Source of the DNA: Methanosarcina sp. MTP4
Lineage (GTDB): Archaea > Halobacteriota > Methanosarcinia > Methanosarcinales > Methanosarcinaceae
Reading direction: 5' to 3'
Assembly (NCBI RefSeq): GCF_000970045.1
Contig: NZ_CP009505.1
Coordinates: forward strand, 2,876,808-2,940,807
Length of the DNA stretch: 64,000 bases
Position 1 is the stretch's first letter. Every line of letters starts with the position of its first letter. The notes under the pieces were generated by a model, which saw only the letters and a list, made by a program, of their open reading frames with translations, searched no databases and was not told the origin of the DNA. The position numbers were made by a program, and so were the translations under genes. Below, piece after piece: positions 55,289 to 63,719 of this stretch.

Positions 55289-55942
55289 TCAGGGAAGGAG
55301 GGTTGTTTGTTTGCTCTTCGCGACAAGACCATCAAGGTCGATCCTGTGCTTAATTATCCCGGCAAGCACTTCGTTTGCAAACCTGGAAATCTCTTCGCTG
55401 TTTTCCCGAATTTCGTAGGCAGGGTCGTCAGGAGGGATTTCTATCCGCGTCACCTCGGAACGATATTTTTTCAGGTGCGTGGCGAAGGCTTCACTTACAA
55501 CACCGGACTTTTCACAGTACTGATCCAGGTGTTTGCTGGTAATCCCGACAAGCTTCAGCTCCTTGCGAAAGCAGGGTCTTTCGAACAACTTTGAGATTAC
55601 ATGCACACCGACGGGAATCCGGAGGTCCAGGTCGATTTTAAGGAGCTGAGTCCTTATAAGGAAGTAAATGTTTTCAGAGTTTTCGGAAACCCCTGAAGTC
55701 CCGGCAACCGCGAGCCCTGTAGATTGGGAGTCCACGAATGATTCGGGCATGGCATAGATTTTGGAAGGGGGGACCTCTATTTCCTGCAGAATTTCCAGGT
55801 CCCTGAGCGCCCTCAGGTAGCCGGTTAGGATCAGGCGGTGTTCGTCCACACCTTCGGCTTTCAGTTCCCTGGTAAGCCCGCTTATCGAGAGCTGTTTGTC
55901 AACCAGCAATTCAAGAATTTTAAGGTTAAGCTTTTCTATCAT
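55289..55942 (-). CDS. Winged-helix domain protein, conserved in methanogens, function unknown
   Basis: A 217-residue soluble protein. The N terminus (about 1-60) is a winged helix (LKILELLVDKQLSISGLTREL ... YLRALRDLEILQE). The rest is alpha/beta with no catalytic motif, including LIRTQLLKIDLDLRIPVGVH and a charged C terminus with EEISRFANEVLAGIIKHRID. No clear ribosome site precedes the ATG. It may regulate the adjacent nitrilase gene or act on RNA; neither is shown. Confidence 0.6.
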   Translation of the reverse strand: MIEKLNLKILELLVDKQLSISGLTRELKAEGVDEHRLILTGYLRALRDLEILQEIEVPPSKIYAMPESFVDSQSTGLAVAGTSGVSENSENIYFLIRTQLLKIDLDLRIPVGVHVISKLFERPCFRKELKLVGITSKHLDQYCEKSGVVSEAFATHLKKYRSEVTRIEIPPDDPAYEIRENSEEISRFANEVLAGIIKHRIDLDGLVAKSKQTTLLP

Positions 55943-56650
55943 TTAAACCGACATAAAGGTCAATTAACAATAATCAGATATCAGATATCAGATAAGATAA
56001 AAGGCATTCCCAATAAGGATATTCCGCCCGAAAGCTTTTTTCTCTGCAAATGCCTCCACAGCCGGGAGCATACGGAAAAGATTCCCTTTTGATATAAAGA
56101 CCAGGAAGGCCAGTTGCAAGCCGCTTTTAATTGCCTCTCGAAAATATGAGAAACTGCAGGGAGTGAACACAATAACGATTTAATTCTTCTACAGGATATA
56201 AAGTTTGTGAGGGATAATGAAAAAAAAGAGAAAGAAAAGGGGAGAAAAAGAAGAAGAAGAAGAAGAAGAAGAGAAGTAGGGAAGTAGGGAAGTAAAGAAG
56301 TAGAGAAGTAGAGAAGTAGGGAAGTAAAGAAGTAGAGAAGTAGAGAAGTAGAGATAAAGGAGAAAGAGCAGGAACCCAGGAGACAGAAAAAAATCAGTAG
56401 ATTAGATATATTTAAAAGTTAATAAAAATTTAAATCAAGTATATTTAGAAAAATGTGCATTAAAAGAGTTTTTTTGGACAAAAAGACATTAAAAATACAA
56501 CAATAGGAAATATAAATAGTTTATAACCATTATTTACCAGGATAAACAATAATTGACTCTTTTTTTGCGCCAATATCTAAGGGCAATGCTTAAAAATAAT
56601 AATTGCTATCTGAACTCAGTTTAAATTGACTATTTTTCAAGGATGTAAAA
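55943..56650. other. Gene-free region with GAAGTAGA-type repeats
   Basis: At 56270-56355 a 9-10 base unit (GAAGTAGAG/GAAGTAGGG) is repeated about nine times, preceded by GAAGAA repeats. The AT-rich part from 56400 holds the promoter of the arginine decarboxylase gene. No gene is seen. Confidence 0.5.
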
Positions 56651-57148
56651 ATGATCACGAAATTAATTCCCAGGAAGGTATTTTTTACAAGTGGAGTGGG
56701 CACCCACCCCGAGCACTTAGAATCATTTGAAGTTGCGCTCCGAGATGCAGGTATTGAGACTTTTAACCTCGTGACCGTAAGTTCGATCTTGCCCCCAAAA
56801 TGTGAAATTGTATCCAGGGAAGACGGTTTGAAAGAGTTAAGTCCGGGAGAAGTCGTCTTTTGTGTAATGTCCAGAATCTCTTCAAACGAACCGAGAAGGA
56901 TGCTCAGTACTTCTGTCGGATGCGCTCTTCCACAAGACATAAATAAGCATGGTTATATTTCAGAATACCACGCTTATGGAGAAACTGCAAAAGACGTAGG
57001 GGAACATGCTGTAAAGCTTGCAAAAAGCATGTACAGTACCTGGACCAATGAGATACCCCTCAAGACTTTCAGCATTCCCGACTCGTCCGTTGTCGGGGAG
57101 AACGGAGATTGGATGACTGTAATCTCTGTAGCGGTTTTTGTAATCTAA
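56651..57148 (+). CDS. pdaD: Pyruvoyl-dependent arginine decarboxylase
   Basis: A 165-residue proenzyme that self-cleaves to create a pyruvoyl cofactor and converts arginine to agmatine, the first step of archaeal polyamine synthesis. The self-processing site is the Ser-Ser pair (residues 44-45) in FNLVTVSSILPP. Other family marks are FFTSGVGTHPEHLESFE, SVGCALP and SEYHAYGET. AAGGATG five bases before the ATG supports the start. Polyamines made from agmatine supply the aminobutyl group used by deoxyhypusine synthase, encoded 380 bases downstream. Confidence 0.93.
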   Translation: MITKLIPRKVFFTSGVGTHPEHLESFEVALRDAGIETFNLVTVSSILPPKCEIVSREDGLKELSPGEVVFCVMSRISSNEPRRMLSTSVGCALPQDINKHGYISEYHAYGETAKDVGEHAVKLAKSMYSTWTNEIPLKTFSIPDSSVVGENGDWMTVISVAVFVI

Positions 57149-57150
57149 TA

Positions 57151-57225
57151 GGATCTGTTATCAAACATAGGACCTGTTATCAAACATAGGACCTGTTATC
57201 AAACATAGGACCTGTTGTCAAAAAG
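57151..57225. repeat. 19-bp tandem repeat
   Basis: GGACCTGTTATCAAACATA (first copy GGATCTG) starts at 57151, 57170, 57189 and 57208, exactly 19 bases apart. The fourth copy is diverged (GTTGTC). It is immediately downstream of the pdaD stop. The remaining 57226-57529 is AT-rich without a gene. Confidence 0.9.
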
Positions 57226-57529
57226 GGGCCCCGTATTCGGCAGACAAATCCCTTTTTCAGGGATTTAATGCTTTTGAAGTCCTGTCGGGACGGCAGGTCT
57301 GAACCGAGGGTCAGCATATATTAATATTTAATAAATAATATACAAACTCATGAGCTAATAGTACCTCCAATCCTGTTGCCGAATACATACAGATCCGGAA
57401 ACTGTTATCATTCAGAAGAGACTATTATATGAGATCTTATTAGTCGCTTTATAGGAGACCCTACTGCCTCCCAAAAAGAAGAACTATTAACCCCAATTCA
57501 TCAATCAATTATTCATTGCGGAGAGTGGC

Positions 57530-58567
57530 ATGCATCACAATGTATTTACCAACACCCCAACCGTTCCAATAGATGTAAAGGACCGGTCCGTAAGCGATGT
57601 ACTGGACGGGATGCTCAGAACCGGCTTCCAGGGTAGAAAACTGGCTGAATCAGTCCAGGCCTGGCAAAACATGCTCAAAGAAGAGAACATGACAGTCCTC
57701 ATGGGCTTATCCGGAGCCATGGTCCCTGCAGGCATGCGCAGGGTCATCTCCTACATGATCCGGGAAAGAATGATCGACTGCCTTGTAAGTACCGGGGCAA
57801 ACCTGTTCCATGACTGCCACGAAGCCCTTGGCAGGAAACATTACGTGGGTTCACATCTGGCAAATGACGAAAAACTTTTTGAACATGGTGTGGACCGGAT
57901 CTACGACGTTTTTGCAGTTGAAGACGAGTTCAGGGTAGCTGACAACCTTATTGCGGACTTTGCAGAGGAAATCGGAGAGATGTCCTGTTCGTCAAGGGAG
58001 TTCATGTACCTGCTCGGAAAGGAACTGGCAAAGCGCGGAGCCCCAGAAGACTCAATAGTCGTAAGTGCATACAGGCACAACATCCCGATCTTTGTCCCGG
58101 CAATCTCGGACAGTTCCATTGGAATCGGGCTCACAATTGCAAGGAGAAGAGGAATAAAAATCGAAATTGACCAGATAAAAGATGTGGATGAGATCACGGA
58201 AATTGTGGAAAAATCCAGGAGAACCGGCGTAGTCTACGTTGGCGGTGGAGTTCCCAAGAATTTCATCCAGCAAACGGAAGTAATCGCGTCCATCCTGGGA
58301 AACGATGTAGGAGGGCATGATTATGCAATCCAGTACACATCAGATTCTCCCCACTGGGGAGGACTCTCAGGCTGTACTTTTGACGAAGCAGTTTCCTGGG
58401 GGAAAATAGCAGCCCAGGCAAAAAAAGTACAGGTCTTTGTGGATGCGACCATTGCTCTTCCCATAGTTGTCCATGCCCTGCATGAGAAATGCCGCGGAAT
58501 GAAGCGTTCAGCCCCCATTTTCAAGTGGAAAGGAACGGAAGGGCTTGAAATCGGATTTGAGGACTAA
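57530..58567 (+). CDS. dys: Deoxyhypusine synthase
   Basis: A 345-residue enzyme that transfers an aminobutyl group from a polyamine to a lysine of translation factor aIF5A, using NAD. The catalytic lysine is K292 in EAVSWGKI. Substrate and NAD regions read TGANLFHDCHEALGR, VYVGGGVPKNF and DSPHWGGLSG. Length and motifs are complete. GGAG seven bases before the ATG supports the start. It pairs functionally with the arginine decarboxylase upstream. Methanosarcina species often carry two synthase-like genes, and I cannot tell which paralog this is. Confidence 0.93.
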   Translation: MHHNVFTNTPTVPIDVKDRSVSDVLDGMLRTGFQGRKLAESVQAWQNMLKEENMTVLMGLSGAMVPAGMRRVISYMIRERMIDCLVSTGANLFHDCHEALGRKHYVGSHLANDEKLFEHGVDRIYDVFAVEDEFRVADNLIADFAEEIGEMSCSSREFMYLLGKELAKRGAPEDSIVVSAYRHNIPIFVPAISDSSIGIGLTIARRRGIKIEIDQIKDVDEITEIVEKSRRTGVVYVGGGVPKNFIQQTEVIASILGNDVGGHDYAIQYTSDSPHWGGLSGCTFDEAVSWGKIAAQAKKVQVFVDATIALPIVVHALHEKCRGMKRSAPIFKWKGTEGLEIGFED

Positions 58568-58632
58568 TCACCCTCACAAATATTTATTATATTTGAAAGC
58601 TTATAGTGTAAGGCGAGAAGGAGAGGAAATAA

Positions 58633-59154
58633 ATGGGTAAACGAACTCGAATAATCAACGATCCTTCCTATTTAGTACCATTACTCAGGACTTTCGGGTC
58701 CCGAACTCACAAAAAAGTTTTTGATGCACTTTCGAGCAAATGGATGACAAAAACCGAACTTGATGAGTTTATGGGCACTGACTCGGGAAGAAGTCTTCAG
58801 ATTCTGAAAAAAGCCGGACTTCTTGAGAGCCAGTGGAGAGTTCCCGAAGCGGGGCAGAAGCCCTCAAAAGAGTTCCATACATCCTATTCAAAAGTACAGG
58901 TAAATTTCCAGTGTTCTTTTGAAGATTTGAGCGATATAATCATGCTGACCTTTAAACCCTATGAAGAGGTCAAGGACGCAATCGAAGAACTGGAAAGACT
59001 GGTCGGAGAAGGTAATAATTCAATGAGCAACCTGACCCGGACCCTTAACAAGAACCCATTTTACATATGTTCCGTTGCCCGCAGGTCTGAACACCTTTCG
59101 GTTATGGGACAAAGATTAAAACTAATCGAAGGAAACGAGGAGAATTACGATTGA
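58633..59154 (+). CDS. ArsR-like winged-helix regulator
   Basis: A 173-residue regulator. The winged-helix fold is at about 10-75 (VPLLRTFGSRTHKKVFDAL, then LDEFMGTDSGRSLQILKKAG). A C-terminal half without metal-binding cysteines typical of ArsR follows (FEDLSDIIMLTFKPYEEVKD ... PFYICSVARR). The ligand is unknown. AAGGAGAGG lies seven or more bases before the ATG. The stop codon overlaps the start of the next regulator gene (TGATG), so the two are co-translated. They follow the deoxyhypusine synthase by 65 bases. Confidence 0.75.
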   Translation: MGKRTRIINDPSYLVPLLRTFGSRTHKKVFDALSSKWMTKTELDEFMGTDSGRSLQILKKAGLLESQWRVPEAGQKPSKEFHTSYSKVQVNFQCSFEDLSDIIMLTFKPYEEVKDAIEELERLVGEGNNSMSNLTRTLNKNPFYICSVARRSEHLSVMGQRLKLIEGNEENYD

Positions 59155-59945
59155 TGATTAAAATCCTCCAGACAAAGAGCGGAGTCACGAAGTTCCAGGT
59201 CCTGATCGAGGTCGCAGCCCACCAGCCGAATGTGAGGCAAAAGGAAATCGCTGCCAAGATAGGGATAACCCCCCAGGCAGTTTCCGAATACATCAAAGAG
59301 CTGGTTGCTGACGGACTGATCGTCACCGAAGGACGGGTGAGGTACAGGATTACAAAAGAAGGCGTTGAATGGGTCCTTGAAAACGCCGGAGAACTTAAAC
59401 GCTACGCCCGCTTTGTCATGGAGGACATCATCAGCCATGTCTCGACCTGGACAGCCATCTCAAGGGAAGAACTCAAGGAAGGCCAGGAGGTCTACCTGAA
59501 AATGGAAGGCGGACTCCTGTATGTCAGTAGTACTGATAAGACAGGAGCAGCCGGGACTATCATTTCCAATGCGGAAGTCGGGGAAGACGTTGGAGTAACC
59601 AACCTCAGAGGCCTCATCGACCTGGAAACCGCAAGCATTACGGTCTGCAAGGTCCCCAGGGTAGAGAGAGGGGGCTCAAGAAATGTGGACATAGAACGTT
59701 TGAAGATGCTCGCAGCTTCAAAACCGTATATATCAGCCATTGGAGTAGAAGCCCTGATAGCTCTTCGCAAGATCGGGGTAACCCCGAACGTCATGTTCGG
59801 CACCAGCGAATCCGTAATAGAGGCAGCATATCATGGGCTTTCTTCTCTTGTCGTATCCGTCGACGAACAGGTTGCGGCGCTCCTCAACCGGCTCGAGACC
59901 GAAAACCTTGAATATGAACTCGTTGACCTGACCCTTGAATCTTAA
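59154..59945 (+). CDS. Winged-helix transcriptional regulator with sensory C-terminal domain
   Basis: A 263-residue predicted regulator. An MarR-like winged helix (about 8-70: HQPNVRQKEIAAKIGITPQ, then YIKELVADGLIVTEG) is followed by a linker and an alpha/beta domain (about 115-250) with VYLKMEGGLLYVSS, VERGGSRNVDIERLKML and a ligand-fold-like GTSESVIEAAYHGLSSLVV. The latter resembles a periplasmic-binding fold. The ATG at 59154 overlaps the upstream stop; a TTG one codon earlier is possible. GAGGAG about ten bases upstream. The regulated genes are not evident. Confidence 0.75.
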   Translation: MIKILQTKSGVTKFQVLIEVAAHQPNVRQKEIAAKIGITPQAVSEYIKELVADGLIVTEGRVRYRITKEGVEWVLENAGELKRYARFVMEDIISHVSTWTAISREELKEGQEVYLKMEGGLLYVSSTDKTGAAGTIISNAEVGEDVGVTNLRGLIDLETASITVCKVPRVERGGSRNVDIERLKMLAASKPYISAIGVEALIALRKIGVTPNVMFGTSESVIEAAYHGLSSLVVSVDEQVAALLNRLETENLEYELVDLTLES

Positions 59946-60200
59946 ATAAGTTCCCGGGAAATTCCCGGCTATTTTTTATTTCCACAGGTTCAACCCGGAA
60001 AACGGTTTTAATCCGGATCAGTCAGGCACCTGAGGCTGTTACTTAATGTTATCAGGGTCTCGTGCTAATTCCATATTGCACGTTTTTATCTTTTGTACAC
60101 CTAATCTGAAGGACAGACTTTGTACAATCAATGCTTTATCCCATCAGTAGGGGTTAAACGCCAGGAGTTAAAAAGTAAAGAGCTAGAAAGAGGTTTTCCA

Positions 60201-60752
60201 ATGAAACTTATCGTACTCTCCGACACTCACATGAAAACCGGCAATATCCCTCCGCAACTTCAAACCATTCTCGCTGACTGCGACTTGGTCGTCCACGCAG
60301 GCGATTTCAGTTCTCTCGAAGCTTACGAAGCTTTCAAAGCCACAGGGAAACTTAAAGCCGTTTTCGGAAATACGGACCCCTTTGAACTGAGGCAGCGCCT
60401 ACCCGAAAGGCTGAAATTCGAAGTTGAGGGGGTAAAAATCGGAGTCGTGCATGAAGGAGGGCTCTCCATAACGGACACGACTGCCCAGGGCTATCTTGCA
60501 CAGGAAATGGGTGTGGACGTTTTGATTTTCGGACACCTGCACCACCCCCTGATAGAGAAAAAAGAAGTAATGCTGATCTGCCCGGGCTCGCCTACCAAAC
60601 CCAGGATGTCAAGGCCCAGCGTCGTGGAACTGCTAATCGAAAAAGGATCCGTAACCGGCAGGATCATTTCCCTCGAAGGAGACATCTGCGGGTTCATGAA
60701 GTTTAAGGATACCCTCAAGGGACTTGAAAAAGGCAAAAAAGGTACACCCTGA
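60201..60752 (+). CDS. YfcE/MJ0936-type metallophosphoesterase
   Basis: A 183-residue calcineurin-like phosphodiesterase binding two metal ions. All motifs are present: SDTHMK (Asp-x-His), HAGDF, FGNTD, GVVHEG and IFGHLHHP. Typical length for the MJ0936 group, which hydrolyses model phosphodiesters; the natural substrate is unknown. The frame is open from 60120, but the ATG at 60201 has AGAGGT seven bases upstream and matches the family start MKLIVLSDTH. It stands alone. The preceding 59946-60200 holds no gene. Confidence 0.9.
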   Translation: MKLIVLSDTHMKTGNIPPQLQTILADCDLVVHAGDFSSLEAYEAFKATGKLKAVFGNTDPFELRQRLPERLKFEVEGVKIGVVHEGGLSITDTTAQGYLAQEMGVDVLIFGHLHHPLIEKKEVMLICPGSPTKPRMSRPSVVELLIEKGSVTGRIISLEGDICGFMKFKDTLKGLEKGKKGTP

Positions 60753-61006
60753 ACTTATACTGATGAGCCGGAAGGAAAAGAAAACATGCCGAAAAGAACT
60801 AATTCAAATTAAGGCATATATTGATAGCCCGGACTACACTTCCGGAACAATGCCTTCAAAGAACTGATTTTACCGAGCTTTTTTACCGGAAACAGCCATG
60901 ACCCGGCATCTGGAGTCTCTGAGACACCTATGCCCCTGCTACCCCTTTATCCGCTTCATTAGTTCATGCGGCTTATATTGTCTTGCGGTTCATATTGTCG
61001 TGAAGC

Positions 61007-61228
61007 TCACATAGTTTCCAGTTTGAACATAGCACCCGTACCATGAAGGCTAAGGTACACCTTGTCCCCAAGCTCCAGGACCTGATCGAGGCTTGCGATG
61101 CCGTTCCACTGGAATTCAAAGTCGTAACTGCCCTTGGTGAGTTCAAAACCGAGAGACATAAGTCTCCTGTTGACCTCGGAAGGACGCTCGCCTTCACTGT
61201 TGAACCAGACCAGAAGATAAGTTTTCAT
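61007..61228 (-). CDS. Small conserved methanogen protein
   Basis: A 73-residue soluble protein starting MKTYLLVWFNSEGERPSEVN and containing LMSLGFELTKGSYDFEFQW, with a compact alpha/beta pattern. Not recognised as a named family. The ATG at 61228 is preceded by GATGATCCT, close to the anti-16S sequence GGTGATCC; the longer open frame to 61282 lacks support. It stands alone between the phosphoesterase and the RPA pair. Confidence 0.6.
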   Translation of the reverse strand: MKTYLLVWFNSEGERPSEVNRRLMSLGFELTKGSYDFEFQWNGIASLDQVLELGDKVYLSLHGTGAMFKLETM

Positions 61229-61426
61229 AGGATCATCTCGTGATGCTTTTTTATTTATAAGCATGCTTCTTTTGTTTATCAAGATTTTGCCTTTAACCTT
61301 ATTAGCAAACGAAATAAAAGAAAGGACGTTGTAAAGTGATGGTTATTTTGCTTCTTATATCGGAAACTTTAGCAGAGCAGCGGCAGAATATTACATAAAG
61401 AATCAAGGGTAAGTTGACGCTTATAG

Positions 61427-61449
61427 CCCCTGGGCTAAAGACCCAGGGG
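61427..61449. other. GC-rich perfect hairpin, IS200/IS605-end-like or terminator
   Basis: CCCCTGGG (61427-61434) and CCCAGGGG (61442-61449) pair over 8 bp around CTAAAGA, followed by TTTTACGCT. GACGCTTATAG before and TTTTACGCT after give the look of an IS200/IS605 or TnpB-element end. No transposase frame is near. It could also be a terminator. The surrounding 61229-61546 has no gene. Confidence 0.4.
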
Positions 61450-61546
61450 TTTTACGCTCTATATATAAAGAGAAAGGACAAGAAAAAGAAAGGAAAGAAA
61501 CAGAGAAAAGGAAAATAAATCTCCTGTTCTCCGGAAAGGTTTTCAA

Positions 61547-62116
61547 TCACACATTTTCCCTTAGGGACTCAAGTGTTTTCTTAACTATAGAACGGTAAAA
61601 AGCCGTATCCGTTGCATAGTGTTCCTTTGCAAGTTTTGCGTTTGGGTCTTCTTCCGTCTCAAAGCCCTTAATCCGTTCAAGAGTCTCTTTTGCCGTATCG
61701 AGCACCCAGAGGTCCCGGGTCAGTTCGTCCACCTGCTGGATAGATTCGGGACGGATTGAAGTTAAGACATTTCCGTCATCTGTGGTGTAGGTACTGGCCT
61801 TCCCCACCACCGCCACAAAAGCAGGAAGTTCGCACTCCGACAGGAACTGTGCGGGTTCGGGCTGGTACTGCCCTGCGTAGACAAGGAAAGAGCCCGTCGG
61901 GTCCGAGACCCTGCCTCTCCAGTACTCGGAGTCCGTACCGATGTCCTCTTTTTCGATAAGGGTGCCCACAAGGAAGATGCGGTTCACTTTTGCCCCGGTC
62001 GGGGTCAGGAGATACTGCGGAGCGTACTGGTCGCTCTCGTCCCTGGAGGTCAGGTTCGAATCCTTCAATTCCTGAGCAAATACTCTACGTGCCACTTCTC
62101 TGAAAAAGCCAGCCAT
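61547..62116 (-). CDS. RPA-associated OB-fold protein (COG3390 type)
   Basis: A 189-residue protein, conserved as the partner of archaeal RPA. The N-terminal helix reads MAGFFREVARRVFAQELKDS, then an OB-fold (about 45-140) with KVNRIFLVGTLIEKEDI and GRVSDPTGSFLVYAG. The C terminus is helical (LAKEHYATDTAFYRSIVKKT). It starts at ATG 62116, after GGAGGTGGAG, lying essentially at the RPA stop (62118), so the two are translationally coupled. It likely stabilises or modulates RPA on single-stranded DNA. A longer open frame is not the start. Confidence 0.85.
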   Translation of the reverse strand: MAGFFREVARRVFAQELKDSNLTSRDESDQYAPQYLLTPTGAKVNRIFLVGTLIEKEDIGTDSEYWRGRVSDPTGSFLVYAGQYQPEPAQFLSECELPAFVAVVGKASTYTTDDGNVLTSIRPESIQQVDELTRDLWVLDTAKETLERIKGFETEEDPNAKLAKEHYATDTAFYRSIVKKTLESLRENV

Positions 62117-62117
62117 T

Positions 62118-63374
62118 TTACTCCACCTCCAGTTCCGCAAGCATTGCCTCAAGGAGTTCCCTGTCCAGAGAATCCTTCGGTGCAATCGATTCCACAAGGA
62201 GGTACCGGTCAAGTTTCGGACCGCTAACTATGTAATACCTTCCTATGAGTTCCTGTTTCAGCCTGTCCAGCACAACCCCCGGATCAAGAGCATCTGCAGC
62301 CATGGCAATTGCGCCGTCAAGGGAGATGCCTGCAAGCTCTTCGGTAAGTTCGCGGTTTATCAGGGCATCCTGGGTAGAAGTTCCGGAATCCAGGACCGCC
62401 TTGATCCTTAGATCGTATTCCCCCCTTACCTTCCCGTGCTCGGCACAGGCGCCTTTCACAAGGGCCCGCTTACACTCAGGGCAGCGCTTGATCAGCCCTG
62501 AGCCAGTCTGGATGTCCACCATTGCTCCGGAGTATGTGAAAGTTGAGGTCCCAACTTCAATATCCTCATCAAGCCCTTCAATGGAACTCCCTCTGTTAAG
62601 CTGGATCTGAGCTCTGCCGTTCCACTCGCTCACCACCACGTTTTTCAACAGGTAACTTTTGCCTTCTTCCATGTCCGGAAGTTCGGAACTTGCCCAGTTA
62701 GTAAACTTGACAACCCCTGTCTCGTCCCCTATAAGCCCTGTCTGCTCTATTGACTCGTGGGAATTTTCCCAGAGCTGCACCACTTTTCCCCTGACCGTAA
62801 CCCACTGGTTATTTCCCTCAAGGTCGACAATATTCCTGAGTTCGGACTCCCTTTGGCCTGGAGTGAAATCGCCCCCTCCGACTTCCACTGGTTCGGAAAG
62901 CTTCTCTGCCGAGCTATTCCGATTGAGCTGGACCTGGAACCTGTCGTTATATTCACCCGTCACCACACTCCGGAAAAGATAGCTTTCCCCTTCTTCGAGG
63001 TTAGGGAGTTCAGCGTTTTGCCATTTGGTAAACTTTATGATGCCAGTCTCATCCCCCAGAAGTCCGACCTGGGAAATAGACTCGTGATTGTTTTCCCAGA
63101 GCTGTATGACCTTTGCATTAATGTTTGCCCACTGCCCATTTTCAGAGATATCAGTAATTTTGGTAAGTTGAGGCTCAGCCTGTCTCACATAAAACTCATT
63201 TTTAGGAATGGAATATTTCTTCAAGAAATAATTGACAACGCTGCGCTGCGCTTCATTGTCAGGCACTTTGAATTTCTTTATCAGTTCGTCGAGTCTTTCT
63301 TCGATGTCCTCAATAGGCACATCGACGCCAAGTTTCAAAAACCTGTCTTTAATTGATTCTGCAATTTGTCTCAT
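62118..63374 (-). CDS. Replication protein A, single-stranded DNA-binding (multi-OB, zinc finger)
   Basis: A 418-residue RPA of the Methanosarcina RPA2/RPA3 type. A helical N terminus (about 1-65) is followed by two tandem, closely similar OB-folds (about 70-165 and 180-280, each with INAKVIQLWENNHESI- or VRGKVVQLWENSHESI-type strands). Then come a zinc element, CPECKRALVKGACAEHG, and a C-terminal OB-like region. It binds single-stranded DNA in replication and repair. GAGGT six bases before the ATG. Co-transcribed with the OB-fold partner. Confidence 0.92.
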   Translation of the reverse strand: MRQIAESIKDRFLKLGVDVPIEDIEERLDELIKKFKVPDNEAQRSVVNYFLKKYSIPKNEFYVRQAEPQLTKITDISENGQWANINAKVIQLWENNHESISQVGLLGDETGIIKFTKWQNAELPNLEEGESYLFRSVVTGEYNDRFQVQLNRNSSAEKLSEPVEVGGGDFTPGQRESELRNIVDLEGNNQWVTVRGKVVQLWENSHESIEQTGLIGDETGVVKFTNWASSELPDMEEGKSYLLKNVVVSEWNGRAQIQLNRGSSIEGLDEDIEVGTSTFTYSGAMVDIQTGSGLIKRCPECKRALVKGACAEHGKVRGEYDLRIKAVLDSGTSTQDALINRELTEELAGISLDGAIAMAADALDPGVVLDRLKQELIGRYYIVSGPKLDRYLLVESIAPKDSLDRELLEAMLAELEVE

Positions 63375-63437
63375 AGTTCTACCTCAGGCCTCTTGGTTGT
63401 CTTCTTATAGAGAGGCACTTTAAGGTATGCATTTGGA

Positions 63438-63448
63438 ATATTTAAATC
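63438..63448 (-). promoter_or_regulatory. TATA box of the RPA operon
   Basis: On the minus strand GATTTAAATATTCC lies about 70 bases before the RPA ATG. A transcript would start near 63415. The remaining 63449-63719 is AT-rich without a gene. Confidence 0.5.
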
Positions 63449-63719
63449 TGTACAAAGCAGGGTGAAAGTGTTCAGTCTTTAATCAGTCTGCTATCCCCCA
63501 CAGGAAAAAATTCAGGAGAAGAAAATCAGAGTGATTATCCCCTTCCGTATATGTTTTTCACACACAGGAAAAAAATCACTCGTCCTTTTTAAGCCTGAAT
63601 TTATAATGCTAAATTATTTTCGCAGTTTTTTTATTTTCATAAAGTATATTTATAGGAAATATATTCTCAGGGACATCAAGAACCATTATCAAAGACTATA
63701 CCTTGCAAAATATTTAAAA

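Noticed and set aside
60763-60867. 34-codon frame MSRKEKKTCRKEL...
   Set aside because: No ribosome site or promoter and no conserved feature.
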